This document shows, piece by piece, positions 37,044 through 49,805 of a DNA stretch of 64,000 nucleotides. Origin of the DNA: Copromyces sp. CBS 386.78 (taxonomy: Eukaryota; Ascomycota; Sordariomycetes; Sordariales; Sordariaceae); contig MU839082.1 of NCBI GenBank assembly GCA_030685235.1, forward strand, positions 372,001 to 436,000, in the 5' to 3' direction. A model generated the notes under the pieces. It had not been told where the DNA came from. It was given only the letters and a program-made list of their open reading frames with translations, and made no database searches. Made by a program: the position numbers and the translations under genes. Numbering within the stretch: position 1 is the first letter of the stretch; each line of letters starts with the position of its first letter.

Positions 37044-39390
37044 GTTGAGCAAGCAAAGGGCAAATGAACCTATGTGAGCTCAGTGGGCAGACCTTTGATT
37101 GATGGTGTTGTGTTGTTGTTGTTTTTTTGGAAAAGATTCCGACAGAGGGAATACGAGGAAGAAGAGGTGACGAAGCAGGCCTGCGGACAGATGTAGGGGC
37201 GTTATGTAAGGGCCGAGAGAAAACAAAAACAGGGTGGGCAAGACCAGATTGGGATGGAAAATGGGAAGAGGGTGTGGAGGGTGTTTCGGTTTGCGGGGAA
37301 GCAAGGAGGCAGTGAGAACTGATGTAAGTGGACAAGCACGGAAGGTGATGGAGAGCTACACGACTGCGGTACAGGTAATTTCCATCCAGCAAGAGCAACT
37401 CTTTCATGCAATACCGAACGGGGGGGCGAAAGGCAGGAACCTAGGTCTCGTGCGTTTCCTTTCCTTGCTCTTATACTCTTTATTGTACAGGATGTTGTGC
37501 CCAAAGTAGGTGGCCTTTGGCCGCTTCCCCGCGTGAGGATGAGGCCACTTGCGAACGGGGTTTCTATCCGTCGACAACACCCAGGAAGACCATCGAGATG
37601 AGCTAAAGAGAACATGAAATAAAAAAGGTACTTCTCTACTTCCCTAGCCGCGTGAAGTGCGTCACTGTCTTGGCCCTTCCACTTTGTTCGTTCATCCGAT
37701 CCGTGCCACCCACAACAGGCCAGAAACAAGCAGCTCTTTCAATGGAAAGGTCGGATTATCCCAGGCAGAGGTAACCATCATCAGATTCATCTCCCCCGGC
37801 GGTTTCACCACATGACTCTGGACTCGGACAAGCTCCTGGAGCTGAAGCCGGTAAGGTAGCTTGTTAGACTTGCGCAAGCCCGCCTGCTGATGATTTGCGG
37901 ACCGTTTCACGCGTTCGCGACTGGCAGGCCCCTTTTGATGCACAATACGAATCCATTCACCGGTTGCAATGGTTATCAATACCTAAAAAGAGCCAAGTTG
38001 GAGAAAGAGAACTGTCGAGGATCTTGATGGGCGGGAACTAGAAGGAGGACGGAGTCTCGAACTTGAGAACCTTGAGGAATTAGATGCACCGTGACAGAGT
38101 GGAGAGAGAGGTGGGGCTGGAAGGCAGATGAGGTCTTTCCATGCTTTTGATTGGACAGAACGGCTGGAAAATGTCGTCATCGTGCGTGCCCTGTTCAGTG
38201 TCGTGGTCTCCAAGCCGGCCTATACCAATGTCCACCTGCCTGTTCATCACAAATGGAAGTTGAAATACTTGAGACTCATGAGAAGAAGCTTATTCGCGGA
38301 GTTCCGGCACATGATATGTTGAACATCTTTTGCCTCATCAGAGAATACCTAGGCAATGGATGGAAAAGACGCTACGGACGGGATACTACTGAGATGGACG
38401 GGACACCGCCTCTGTTTGTTACCTCCCATTTATGCCCGCATAGAAGATCACGATATTCTGATACGTGAGTTATGCTGGGCAACTAAGCGTCGTCATGCTG
38501 TGCTCCAGTGCCGTCTTAAGCTCAAACACCACCATCCACTCAGCCTTCTTGGGTCTATCTTCGATCGTCCTGTATCAATGACCAATCACTGCTCCAGTTA
38601 CCACTATCTTCATTGAAGCGCAGCTGTTATGGTCTAGAGAATGAAGTGTGTTAACACGAAGTGAGCGAGCATAGCCAACACCAACACCTTCGATATAGCC
38701 CGCTAATACAGTTTCTGTCTAGTATAACCATGTGAAGAAGGAGATCAATCTCATTACTTGCGTGGCTTTCTATCCCGGGCCAGTTCTACCGCCTAGACAT
38801 CAATGATGATCGGCCGGATGGTTCTATCGTGGGTTACTGACATGCATGATTGTAGGATCTTTTTCTGAGTATCTACATGCCATGTCCAAAGCCCTAGGTC
38901 TGGGTTATCCAGCGCAGACTGCTGAGCTACCTACTAGGCGAATTGCCGTTGCTGAGTATCAAGACAGGGTGAGAGTTTTGGCTTCAAAAGTATCGGCGAG
39001 CTGAAGCCGTTAGTTGGATGCTACGCTTTGTTGTAGCCTTTGGGGTTATGTGCTTGGACTCTACCAACAGAGTTGTGTCCATGGCCAACTCAACCCCTTG
39101 TTGGCTGGCATCGACAGCTTCAAGGACTTGGGTCTTGGACTTGTTGTCAACATGTACCTGGTTCTCAATTCCAAAATCATTATGGCGTTGTCGCTTAAAA
39201 GCCTCCTGCGATGGCATTGCTCCTCATCGTTGCTGCCGGAGACGGGAGTGGGCAGATCACTCTCCTCAATATCAGTTATCATTTCTCTAATCCGAGATAT
39301 GGTTTAATGAGTCCACATTGGACCTCTTCATCAACCCAACTCCCACCCGTTCTAGAATATATAAGATCGCTTGTCCACAGACCTTTCCGT
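37044..39390. other. Intergenic, nothing recognised
   Basis: About 2.3 kb with no convincing gene. The 175-codon minus-strand frame at 37202-37729 sits where the leader of the DUF1774-like gene would be and is low-complexity (Pro/Ser/Phe). Other frames are shorter and family-less. Confidence 0.45.
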
Positions 39391-39497
39391 GGCCCTTTGG
39401 TGTAATGGTCAAACACTACTTGACTGATGCTTCGTCGTTCTGTGCAGCGGCCTACTGTCCAGCTTAGAAGTTGCCGGTTCGAATCTGGTACGGGCCA
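39391..39497 (+). tRNA. tRNA-like gene, identity unclear (intron-containing or degenerate)
   Basis: Clear internal Pol III promoter: A box TGGTGTAATGG at 39398-39408 and B box GGTTCGAATC at 39477-39486. Acceptor GGCCCTT pairs with ACGGGCC apart from one T-C mismatch, with A as discriminator. The D arm (GTGT/ACAC) and T arm (GCCGG/CTGGT) fold. T-runs follow at 39502-39512. The span of 107 nt is about 35 longer than a plain tRNA, as if an intron were present, but I cannot find an anticodon stem that pairs properly. The arms resemble fungal tRNA-Gln, but no Gln anticodon is in the right place. It may be a tRNA with an odd intron or a tRNA pseudogene. Confidence 0.5.
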
Positions 39498-39861
39498 CTC
39501 CTTTTTCTCTTTTTGCTTTCCTGTCAAAGTTCAGGATATCTGTATATAGGGCCAGCCAACGGGCAACACAGAGAAATGGACGAAGAAACATGAAGCTAAG
39601 GAGAATGAAGAAGAATTAGATGGTCCCACTTACATTTACTGATTTTAAAGCGAGTATTTGTGTTGTGCCCTCAACGCCTTTGGAATAATTCCTTTACTCG
39701 AACATGTTATGCCATTCATTCAAAGCATTGGGTATCTTTGCCAGCTAGATCGCTGTCCTCCATCAGTATATCCTCTTTTGGTGCCGGTGATTCGCTTCAT
39801 CTGCTGTTTCGAATCTTAATCATCATCGTCATCGTAGTCAAAAATGTCCTGATGGAACACA
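39498..39861. other. Intergenic
   Basis: Gap between the tRNA-like gene and the end of the cyclin gene, with the T-run after the tRNA. No other feature seen. Confidence 0.5.
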
Positions 39862-40951
39862 TCAGGAGGCACTGGCCTCAATCTCCGCCATCTTCTCATC
39901 CATCCTCCTAGCCATTTCCGCTTCCATATCAACTGGCTCCTCACATCCACCAGCATGGCCGTTCCCAACACTTAACCCCCTCCTCCTTAGTTCACCCTCG
40001 ACATTCGTCCTCCTAATCATGCCTCCTCTGCCCCCACTCTCTGTTTCCCCCTTCATCCTCTCCATATCCTCCCTCATCTTCCTCCCCCAACCATCCACAC
40101 TCCTCATACCCACCACCAAAAACCCCAGCTCCTCGCGATCCACATCAAACACCTCCCACCACTCGCACTCAGGCATCTTGGCGCCCACGTCCTTAGCGGC
40201 ATTGTAGATAGCCGCCACAGCCAGCGCGTTCGGCTGACTGGTTAAGTACAGCATTTGCGGCGACAGAAGTGAGGTGTTGAGATATGCGAGCGTTCGTTTC
40301 GATATTGTGGACTTGGAGGTGTTGAGGAAGTCGAGAGCTTGGAGGTAGGTTATCGCCAAGGAGTGGGGGAGGGAGACGTGCGTGTCGAAGGAGAGCGCGT
40401 ACAGGATGCGGGATTCGCAGTTCAGCATGCGCGTGTGGAAGGAGTTGTAGATGTGCTCGGGGAGGTAGTAGTCGTTTGGGATGTTGATTGGTGGTGGTGG
40501 TGATGGTGGTGACTCGTCAGACACGGTCGCAAGCGGGTGAAAGAAGGTCGAGGAGGGGGAGAGGAGGTAGTTGTACACGAGGGCGAGGTCGCGCGGGGAT
40601 CGAGGGTATGGTGAGAGTTTGGCGGTTAGGTAAACGGAGGCTGCTGAGATGTCCTGGGAGAAGGGGAGAACGCATTAGTGGGTGTTCTTGGTGAGGCGAC
40701 CTTGGGGGAAGAAGATGTGGGCTTACACTAAACTCGTGGTCCATCATGGGCTCTTCTAACCAGTATCGCGCGAGGAGAACATTCGCCTGGGCTGTGACAG
40801 ATTGCGGGAGCTGGAGGAGCAGACCGGCTGCTTGGGTGAGGCATTGGGTCGAGAAGAAGATGGCGTCTTGCAGCTCTGTGGGAAGCGCGCTGAAGGAGCG
40901 CCGTTGGTAGAGCTGTTCTGGCGTCGCTAGGGGATTTATCATATGCGACAT
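39862..40951 (-). CDS. Cyclin, transcription type (cyclin L/K-like)
   Basis: Two exons on the minus strand (40951-40727, 40653-39862) give 338 residues. The first cyclin box spans about residues 20-150: a tandem helix region with CLTQAAGLLLQLPQSVTAQAN, then LLARYW and, across the intron, DISAASVYLTAKLSPYPRS. This order (QAAG...LPQ...A......F...S.....D......YLA.K) resembles cyclin L/K/C partners of RNA polymerase II kinases more than mitotic cyclins. A second, weaker cyclin fold follows with ESRILYALSFDTHVSLPHS and the surface-helix ALAVAAIYNAAKDVG. A Ser/Pro loop interrupts the boxes near residue 105, and the tail is charged. No destruction box was seen. The exact subfamily is uncertain. Confidence 0.78.
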
Positions 40952-42199
40952 GATTGCTTGTCGACAGATGGTCGTCTTTGAGGTTGATTGACTGTCGTCG
41001 GTTGGCTTTTACGGAAGATTAAAGTAGCTGGCCCAAGATGAAGCTGGAGGATGGAGAGTCGCGAAAGTCACATCGCGAACTGCATTGGGCAATCGATTGA
41101 TGGCCTCTAAAGGATGTCCGGGTTAGGGTTCGGGTTGTACGTGCATCACTTACACGAGCAAGCGAGTTTGACGGGCTGCTGTCAGAACAAGATTGGACAC
41201 CATATACCATTGGAGATATGATATATGAGGCTTTGACGTACGTCAAAGTCTCTTTTGAACTAGTAAAGTTCATCATACCATATCAATCACTTAAGCCTCT
41301 CAATGATGGATGATAGAGGTATGTACTGCAGTGCTTGATTGAACTTGCCCGTCCACGTACCTCGAAAGTACCTGCGTTCCCGGTATGGAGCTGCCACTAA
41401 CCACAATCGCCAGGACCCCCACCATGACCCCGGCAGGCAGGCACTCAGGGTGTCTGCTTAAGCAAAGGATGCCGCGCTAATTGAATCACGGGGTGACGTG
41501 AAGTCCAGGTGGGGTCCCCGCATTAACACGCGTGCTTATCGAATGTTTAGGGCACAGAAGGCGCGTTTGTTCCTCGCGTTTCACATGGTGCCGCGCCTGC
41601 GAGTGACTCGGATTGGACTCGATTTTGGAAGCAGCGCACATCCCCGCATTTCCACTGAATGGCCAATTTCCATGGGTTCGGTCTCTTGTCTTTCTTCTTC
41701 AACCCATTCGATCAAGAGACTTTCCGAGACATCCACGACATCCGACATATCTCGTTTTTTCCACTTGGTCTTGAGTATTCCACACGGTCCTTCCAAGATC
41801 GTGTAGGATTGTCTACCTACGGTGCCCACCCCACCATCCTCGCAACAACTACTCGTTGGGACCAAAGACTTGCCTGATACTTTACCTCAACGTCAAATGA
41901 CGCGTCGCGTGTTACGTGACTCTGTTCTTTCGTATTCTCCATCATACTCGACATTAACGAAGCGAACCCCTCACACGTCGAGCCTCAAAGGAACGTGTTC
42001 CCGTTGTTCAGTCAACCACTGAAACAAACAGACAAACCAGAACGGTATTAAAGGTACGACCCTTCTATTTTTGATCCATAGCCTCCGCAGCAAGAGCCTA
42101 TGACAACCAATTGAATCCTGCGGACCGCGATCCTGTCTGTTCTTTCGGGTCTCAAGCTAATTTAGCCTACAGTGTACATACCATCGTCACCACAAAACC
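40952..42199. other. Intergenic between divergent genes
   Basis: The cyclin gene (minus) and the large GTPase gene (plus) are divergent and share this 1.25-kb stretch, which must hold both promoters. The open frames inside are short and carry no recognised domain. Confidence 0.5.
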
Positions 42200-45100
42200 A
42201 TGCCCGCGGTCAATCCCGAACACCGTGACGGCCGGGGCTTCAATGCACCGTCCGCGCGCGCACATGACGACGAGCCTAGGATCGACCTCCAGTGGCTTCA
42301 AGCACTCGTTGACAACAGCGAGAAGCGATCAGTAGATGTCCTCGAGAGGGCTGTCCGTGTCGGTGTCAAGGCTCTTGAGGGCCTCAAAGCTCCCCTCGAA
42401 GCCACCAAAGATATCGACGATACCTCAGCCGCCCAATGGCTTAATCTGATCAGTAACGTCCAATCTCGCGCCAAACCGACCCGCACTATTGTTGGTGTGG
42501 TAGGCAACACAGGAGCCGGAAAATCGAGTGTCATCAGTGCCGTTCTGGATGAAGAGCGTCTTCTAGCAACGAACTGCATGAGAGCCTGCACGGCGTCTCC
42601 GACAGAGATCTCGTACAATCACTCCGAAGACCCCGATGAACTCTACCGTGCCGAAGTCGAGTTCATCACAACCGCCGAATGGCTCAAAGAGTTGCAAGAC
42701 CTTTACAGCGATCTCATTGACGGAAGTGGTGAGGTTTCGCGCGAGAGTTCCAACGAAGATAGCGAGGCCGGTATCGCATATGCCAAGATCAAAGCTGTGT
42801 ACCCCCGCCTCGTTAAGGAGACGATGCCCAGGCATAACCCCGTGGAACTTGTAAACGAGCAAAAAGTCCGCAGTGTGCTGGGCACGACAAGGAAGCTTAA
42901 AGCCACCACAGCTGGCAGTCTCTACCGCCAACTGCAGTCGTACGTTGACAGCAAGGAGAAGAACACCGACAAGTCGATCGAGTACTGGCCTTTGATCAAG
43001 GTTGTCCGCATCTACACCAAGGCCTCTGTACTATCCACAGGAGTGTGCCTCGTCGACCTTCCCGGTGTCCAGGATTCGAACGCAGCAAGAGCGGCCGTTG
43101 CTGCGAATTATATGAAGGCATGTACCGGTCTTTGGATTGTGGCACCTATCACTCGTGCTGTGGATGATAAAACAGCAAAGTCACTGCTTGGCGACACTTT
43201 CAAACGTCAGCTCAAGTACGATGGCTCATATTCAGCTGTAACTTTCATCTGCTCCAAGACCGACGATATCTCGGTTACCGAGGCAGTGGAGAGTCTTAAT
43301 CTTGAAGACCGTGTCTCTCAACACGAATCGCAGATTCGAATCAAAGAAGACGAAATCAAGAAGCTCAAGGAGAAGCTCGGCGACCTCAAAGATCAGGAAG
43401 CGGCTTGTGACGAGATCCGCGACCGCATTGACGAAGAAATGGAGAAGTGGGATGCGCTTCTCGACAAGCTGGAGAAGGGAGAGCAAGTCTACGATCCATC
43501 TCAAGATCAACAGACCAAGAAGCGAAAGCGTCATGGCGGAGCACGGGGAAGCCGGAAACGACGTAACAACGACCCCAATGACAGTGCCAGTGGCAGTGAC
43601 AGCGGGAGTGGCAGCGGCAGCGAGGAGACCGACTCAGATGCCGACGTGTCTAACTCGAGCGATAAGGAAAATTCCGATCCGAAAGCTGGCGAAGAGAGAA
43701 AACCCTTGACGAAGGAGGAGATCGAAGACAAGATTTCTTCTCTGAGAGGTGAAAGGAAGAAGACCCGTGCGGGTATTACGGACCTCAAAGAACAGCAGAA
43801 AGAGACCCGGACAGTTATCAAGGAGATTGAGTCCGAAAAGAAGAACCTCGAGTCAGAGGTCAAGGCTGTTTGCATCCAAGGCAGAAACGAGTATTCCCGG
43901 ACGGCGATCAAGAAGGACTTCGCTATGGGAATCAAAGAACTGGATCAGGAAACCGCAATCGAAGAGGACGAAGAGAGCTTCAACCCAGATGTCGACTTGC
44001 GGGACTATGACAAAGTTGCTGAGACCCTTCCTGTTTTCTGTGTCAGCAGTCGTGCTTTTCAGAAGCTCAGTGGGAGGTTGGTCAGGGACAAGTTTAACAG
44101 CGCTGGGTTCCGGTCACTCGAGGAAACTGAGATTCCTCAACTCCAGGCCCATGCGCAAAAACTCACAGAAAATGGTCGGGCTGCTAGCTGCAGAGGCTTC
44201 CTTTCTGCCCTTTCCCAACTTCTCAATTCGTTGAGCATGTGGGCGACCAATGACGGCACACGATCAAACCTTACCGACAGTGAGAAGCGAGCGGAGGAGA
44301 ACCATCTGCGCAAACGGATCGACAAATTGGAGCAGGTAAGTCATTGACCTATCCCCGGGGTACTAGTCTACTGCTAACATCTTGCAGGAACTGGACGATG
44401 TAGTAAAGGAGACCATGAACAACCTCAAGGAGGCGCTTGCCGAGAACATCTATGAGATTTTCGACAAGTACTTACCTTTGGCAGCAGATCAGGCCTTACC
44501 CACCGCCACCGGTTGGGGCGCACACAGAGATGCAGGTGGGTTGCTTTGGTCAACGTACAGAGCCACCTGTCGCCGAAACGGCGTGTGGGCCGGTGCTTCG
44601 GGTCTTCGAGACTTTAATGCAGAGCTCATCGAACCCATCCACACGCCGTTGAGTACCACCTGGGAGCGGACCTTTCAGCGCCGTCTTCCTGCCGTCCTGA
44701 CGAACTTCGCCAAGTCCACCAAGCTGTTGCTCGAGACTTTCCACAGAGAGGCCACAATGCGAACTCAACAACGTGGAGATAGCTACCACAGGATTGCCGT
44801 GCTGGCTCAGCAACTTCATACCCATGGCCAGAAGGTCGCCGAACTGCCGGATGCACTTAACGCCATTGTACAAAACCTACAGCGTGACGCGAACCGCAGT
44901 TTCACGCCTACAATTCAGACCCAGATGGAGAGCACGTATCAGGCCTGTGCTGAGGAAAGAGGTACGTGGCTAACCGAGACTCTTGAGCAATCACTCCCCG
45001 GGGGAAATGTGCTAACCACAGTAATTCTATGCAGGTCCAGGATGCTTCAAGCGCATGAAGGACATAATGGTTGGGCATGTGGGAGCCCACCGTATGACGA

Positions 45101-46213
45101 TGTTCCAGGCTGCCACCCGCGTTGTACAGGATCAGCTTGATCTTATGTGCAGGGAGGTCAAGAAACGGCTTCAAGATGAGGCTGATGACCTCCATGATAT
45201 CCTGCGAAGAGATTATTTGGTTCGTAAACCAATTCGAATGACATATAAACATATACTAATGTATCTATAAATAGGGCGCTCTGATTGGAGCCGAGGTTGC
45301 GGGCCGTAAGGGGTTACCTCGGGCAGAGCGAGCATTACGAGCAGAGATGGTGCCGTTGTTGCAAAAGACTGATCCTGTATTCGCGCCTGTTGTTAAGGGC
45401 GAACCTGAAGAGCCTGAGAAGGTGGAAGAACCGGAATGGAAGGAGGAGAGGGCTGCTAGCGAGGGCCTTTTTGTCGCTCCGGACGCCGCGGCTAACGAAG
45501 TTGACTTCTTCATCGACGATCATGACACAACCATGGCGGATGCTTCGATTATGGACACTTCGGTGGTTGATGCATCAATGGTAGATGCCCCTCCGCCGTC
45601 TTCGACGCCGACTGCAACCTCTACCATCAAAGCTGAGCCCGCCGAGCCAGCTCCATTGCTAAGCGGTAAGCAAGCTTCGGTTCCCGCGGTCACCAATGAT
45701 CATGCCGCACCGGTTCAACCAGCTGTTGCTGCTCCTCCAGCTGTTTCGACGCCGACTGCAACCTCTACCATCAAAGCTGAGCCCGCCGAGCCAGCTCCAT
45801 TGCTAAGCGGTCAGCAAGCTTCGGTTCCCGCGGTCACCAATGATCATGCCGCACCGGTTCAACCAGCTGTTGCTGCTCCTCCAGCTGTTGCTGCTTCTCC
45901 AGCTGTTGCTGCTCCTCAAGCTGTTGCTGCTCCTCCAGCTGTTGCTCCTCCTCGAGCTGCTACTGGTGGTCCCGATCCTATCTCTAACATCAAGCGGGAG
46001 CCATTGGAAGATCACGACTTGCTCACCAGCTTCTGCAGTGAGCGCAATCCCAACTCTGACGACGAGGAAGATGGATCCACCGCGACAGAGGGCGAGGATG
46101 ACGAGGACGATGAAGATGAAGATGATGACAACGCCGAATCGTCATCAGATGAGGACAGCTCCCGGGCCCCAAGTGTCGACATGGACCTTGTGAAGCCCGA
46201 GTCCACCGACTAA
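42200..46213 (+). CDS. Large GTPase related to nuclear GTPase SLIP-GC (dynamin superfamily)
   Basis: Four exons (42200-44335, 44388-44961, 45035-45219, 45275-46213) give 1277 residues. The P-loop GNTGAGKSS is near residues 102-110, the G3 motif DLPGVQDS near 287 and a G4-like SKTDD near 352. Long charged coiled-coil segments follow (about 370-435 and 495-560), separated by a basic patch (KKRKRH, RKRRNN) that could be a nuclear localisation signal and a Ser/Gly/Asp run. The C-terminal tail (after about residue 980) is disordered: a 48-residue duplicated segment, Ala/Pro repeats and an acidic Asp/Glu run. The tail holds five psi-K-x-E sites (VKGE, IKAE twice, IKRE, VKPE) typical of SUMO attachment. 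Vertebrate SLIP-GC acts in B-cell nuclei; the fungal role is unknown to me. The third donor (GTTCGT) is less standard, so that join is the weakest. Confidence 0.82.
45601..45888 (+). repeat. Two 144-bp tandem copies in the GTPase tail
   Basis: 45601-45744 and 45745-45888 differ at one base by eye (AAG versus CAG, Lys to Gln, in LLSG(K/Q)QASV). The period is 48 codons, so frame is kept. Each copy carries the SUMO-type site IKAE. Downstream, at about 45889-45955, a 21-bp unit encoding PAVAAxP continues as shorter repeats. Confidence 0.95.
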
Positions 46214-46970
46214 TGAGTGGCTCTGTCATTTCGTGGGTTTGCTTGTCAGCTGAATACAGTGTACATGATAGACATTTCTCGGGTTATAAGCTGTTGATGG
46301 TCTGGTCCGAAAAATAACGGAACTGGCCATCAAGGATATGGGGCCCACATTGGGCGTTGCTGGTGTCTACGGATATGGCAGGAAAATATGGCGGTCTTTT
46401 GTGGTTTATATGGAGGTTCAGGTGATCGGAGTCATGTTTATGCAGGGTGTCGGATTCACTTCTTCAGCACATTGATGCATCTATGCGTTATTGTCAGGTC
46501 GGAGATTGTTCTTGGTCATCACACCGAAGGCTGGTTGTTACATACAAATGCTGTATTGTGTTAATTTATGGTCGGTCTTGTTCAGTTTATGACAGGTAGT
46601 GGAAACAATTATTGTTCATATTGAATCTTGTTGATGCCTTTCGTTGTACGGCCAAAGCGAAGTCACACTCTGAATATGCTGTTTCGGAAATTCCGTCTGC
46701 GATTTTGAATCTTGTTGATGCCTTTCCGATTCAAAATAGACAGAAGCAACTAGCAAGATGCCAACCAGCTCGCCTACCTACTCCAACTATACCTGTGAGT
46801 ATAATACATCTGGAGATGAATCAAAGAGACAAAGAAGGTTTACGAAAGAGTTAAAAAAAAAGAGAATGTGAACGAAAAAAAAATAAAAAAGTTGTTCGAT
46901 CGTAGAAGCAAACGAAAAACGGGCAAAAAAAAAGATGATGTTGTCCTGTTATCAGGAACATCGGGAATTG
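46214..46970. other. Intergenic with a short direct repeat
   Basis: 3' region of the GTPase gene. A 22-bp sequence beginning TTGAATCTTG occurs at 46621-46642 and again at 46705-46726, 84 bp apart. A-rich runs near 46850-46935 lie just past the tRNA-Lys gene's 3' end. Confidence 0.5.
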
Positions 46971-47043
46971 AGCCCGACGTGGGGGTCGAACCCACAACCT
47001 TGAGATTAAGAGTCTCACGCTCTACCGATTGAGCTAGCCGGGC
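46971..47043 (-). tRNA. tRNA-Lys (CTT)
   Basis: On the minus strand, acceptor GCCCGGC pairs with GTCGGGC (one G-T pair), and the next base is T. The A box is TAGCTCAATCGG; the anticodon stem TGAGA/TCTCA closes loop CTCTTAA with anticodon CTT; the T arm is GTGGG TTCGACC CCCAC. No intron. A T-run lies about 40 nt downstream, rather far, so the transcript may have a long trailer. Confidence 0.93.
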
Positions 47044-49805
47044 GGTTGTTAACCGCCAATGGATGTTGAAATGCGGGCCAGAATAAAGTGCCTATGTACC
47101 TAGCACTACCTACTTATCGTTTTGAGCGAACATGTACATGCGAACGTGGGAATACCTAATGGATGCGTTAGATTAAGGTAAGATAGGTAGGTAGCTTCAC
47201 CAGTCTCCATGCATAGGCTATTCGATAAACATTTCAAGAAAGAAATAAAGAAAGAAAGAAAGGTTGCTCACACTTGGTGTCTTCTTCTGGATGGTTGGGG
47301 AAATTTCCACGCACACAAACAACCCTAGTAGGGGATTCTGCAATGGGGCTTGGCAGGAATAAACAGACAACAAGACGTCAAACACTAACTACGAGGCAGA
47401 TACCATGCCCATGTAAGACCGTCGCCTGACAAGGAGAGATCTTTGATTATTTTTCCTATTCCCTTCCTTATTGCCACGCGTTGGCCTGCCCCTCCTGTTC
47501 TTCAACCCTGTTTTCACTTCGTGGACTAGGAAGGATAGTATGGCAGGGCTGCTGGACATGACAGGGCAACGGCAGGCAGGTGCGTTCCTCGTGGTTTCCA
47601 TGAACTCCATCCCGAGCATCCCGGTACCCGGTACCCGACCTCCGGCACTCGGCCTCCGTTTTTTTTGGGAAGTTGGAAACGACAACTTTCAACACACCAG
47701 TTGGAATCTGATAAATAGGTACCGCCTGATCCTTTCCTTCTCTTCCTTTTTCTACCTCTACATGGGTAGCGTTCCTTTCATCAATCACGTCAAGGTTTGA
47801 ACCGGGCTCGCCGCGGTGATGAGATAGACTGTTGAATAGCATTCGGAAAGAGGAACAAAGTGCATTCATTATTTCCATGATTTGTATCCCCGAGAATTTC
47901 AAAATCAGATTCAAAGCCCCCCTTTTTCCTTGCATGTAGTCAGAGTAGTATGTACCTCGATGTGTGCGCTCGGCAAGTGGATATTATGGTGTACCATGTA
48001 TGCCCTGCACACTCGGTACCCGAATTTGAAGTAGGTCGGCAAACAGACGTCATAGACTTCCACTTCAATTTCCCATACCGAGAGAGAAGAAGCCCATCCG
48101 ACCGATACAAATATTTCTACCTACCTGGCCATGTGAACGGTTATTCCCGTTCCTTTCGATATGTCTATTGCCTCTCAATCACTCATTTCTACAGTATGCA
48201 GAATTGGTTGTTGGATCAGCTCGAAACATACCGAGCATCTTAAAGAAATGAGGATCTTCAACAATTGCATTAGTGATTCCGCGATGTACCTGCATTTAGC
48301 TTGCCATCAAATCTGCGAGAATCTGCGGCTTCCACAACTTTCTTGGTTATGAGTTTTAGGTTTTTCGCCACCCGCAGCGTCGACGGCCGGAAGGCCAATT
48401 GGATCATGATCCTACCCACCACTTTTCTTTATTTTTCTTCTTTTCCCCTTCAGAAACCCTGACAACGAGCCGAATGAGCCGTGCCGCGGTGGACGTGCAC
48501 TCCAACCATCCATCCCATCCCCTATCTTCTTTTGTGGATGGATGGAGATCCATTCGTTCGGTCGTTGCGTGGTTGGTTCGCCGACGAGGTTGTTTAAATG
48601 TACGGTGTGCACACCATCAGTCAAACATTCAGGTACCAACCAGATATACGCTCTGACTGGTTCGATGATTTGCATAAGATAAAACGAGGCCATGTTGATC
48701 AGGAACCACAGGCAAGAAATGAGATGAACGCCTCGTTAGGAACAGGAAGTGATCACTGGCGATCTTGACAGCAGGATTACTTTACCATGGATGTTCGCGT
48801 ACCCGCAGTGACGAACGACTCGGACACCTCATCCATTGGATACCTCGGATACATACAGTTTTCATAAGAGCAATCCATCAATCACAAACAAGAGCATTAT
48901 TGGGTTCAATCCAGATAGGTATTTGGTTCTTGGAGGCCCGTATGCCAACTCTAGGCGTAGGCAGGATTGAGGGTGTCGTGGCCCCCTATAACCTGTCTCT
49001 GTTATACCCCAAACATAGACGGCTTCAATCCCATAACCGCTGCAAAAGGTGCTTCTGTGACTCCGATCCAAGCGCGCGCATGTGCACATTCAACCATTGT
49101 GTAGTGTCCAAACAAGGCTTTGGTCCTGCTTCCGTAATTTGTCCAAAAAGCCGCGATATCTTGAATTCGTTGTGGCGTAAAGGATGCTTCCGAGTGTTTT
49201 CGGATTGTTAGGCCGAGATCTTTTGAGCTGTATATGCGAGGTTGATGGGTCGCAAGGTCCACTGGGCGGATTCGATCTGATCTGGTGGTCGTCGGATCGT
49301 ACATCAGATGATAGCCATTTGAGATGAGCGGTCATCCGGTACAGGAATCAAAGATACACCGCAACCCAAAATCATAAGGAAAACAAGAAGGACAAGAAAT
49401 TATGGCGGGTAGATAATCAGCGTTCTTGGTCGTCCGTTTGTATGTGCGCATGCAAGTGTGGTTTAACATGAACAAGAAAAGCGCTTGAAAACCCTCAAAA
49501 AAAAAACCCAAAAAGGATCAATGATCCGACATAAACCAGCAGCACCCCCGCGCCCCTCCTCTTTTAGTTTCCCCTCTGTCTGGCCCCAAAAAGCAAAACA
49601 AGCCCGCCGGCCGCCGCCCAATTCGAAAACGATGAAACGCAAAAAAAAACGAAAAAAAAAACGCCGTGGTATCTCAATGCAAATGCAGAAGACAGTTGAT
49701 GGTAGTGATGATATGATGATGACAAGGGGAATGATGATAAAGTAGTCGCAAGGAAACGTTCGTGTGCGTCGTGAGTAATTGTCGAAACTGTCGTCCGCTC
49801 AATCC
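47044..49805. other. Intergenic, nothing recognised
   Basis: About 2.8 kb without a supportable gene. It includes an AAAG-type simple repeat near 47238-47262 and, at the right end, A-rich tracts (about 49495-49510, 49640-49665) in the probable 3' region of the WSC gene. The 148-codon plus-strand frame at 48765-49211 has no recognisable domain. Confidence 0.45.

Noticed and set aside
46621..46726. 22-bp direct repeat as ends of a transposon
   Set aside because: The copies are in direct orientation only 84 bp apart, with no inverted repeats or target duplication.
48765..49211. 148-codon plus-strand frame
   Set aside because: No recognisable fold, no splice structure and no conserved motif.
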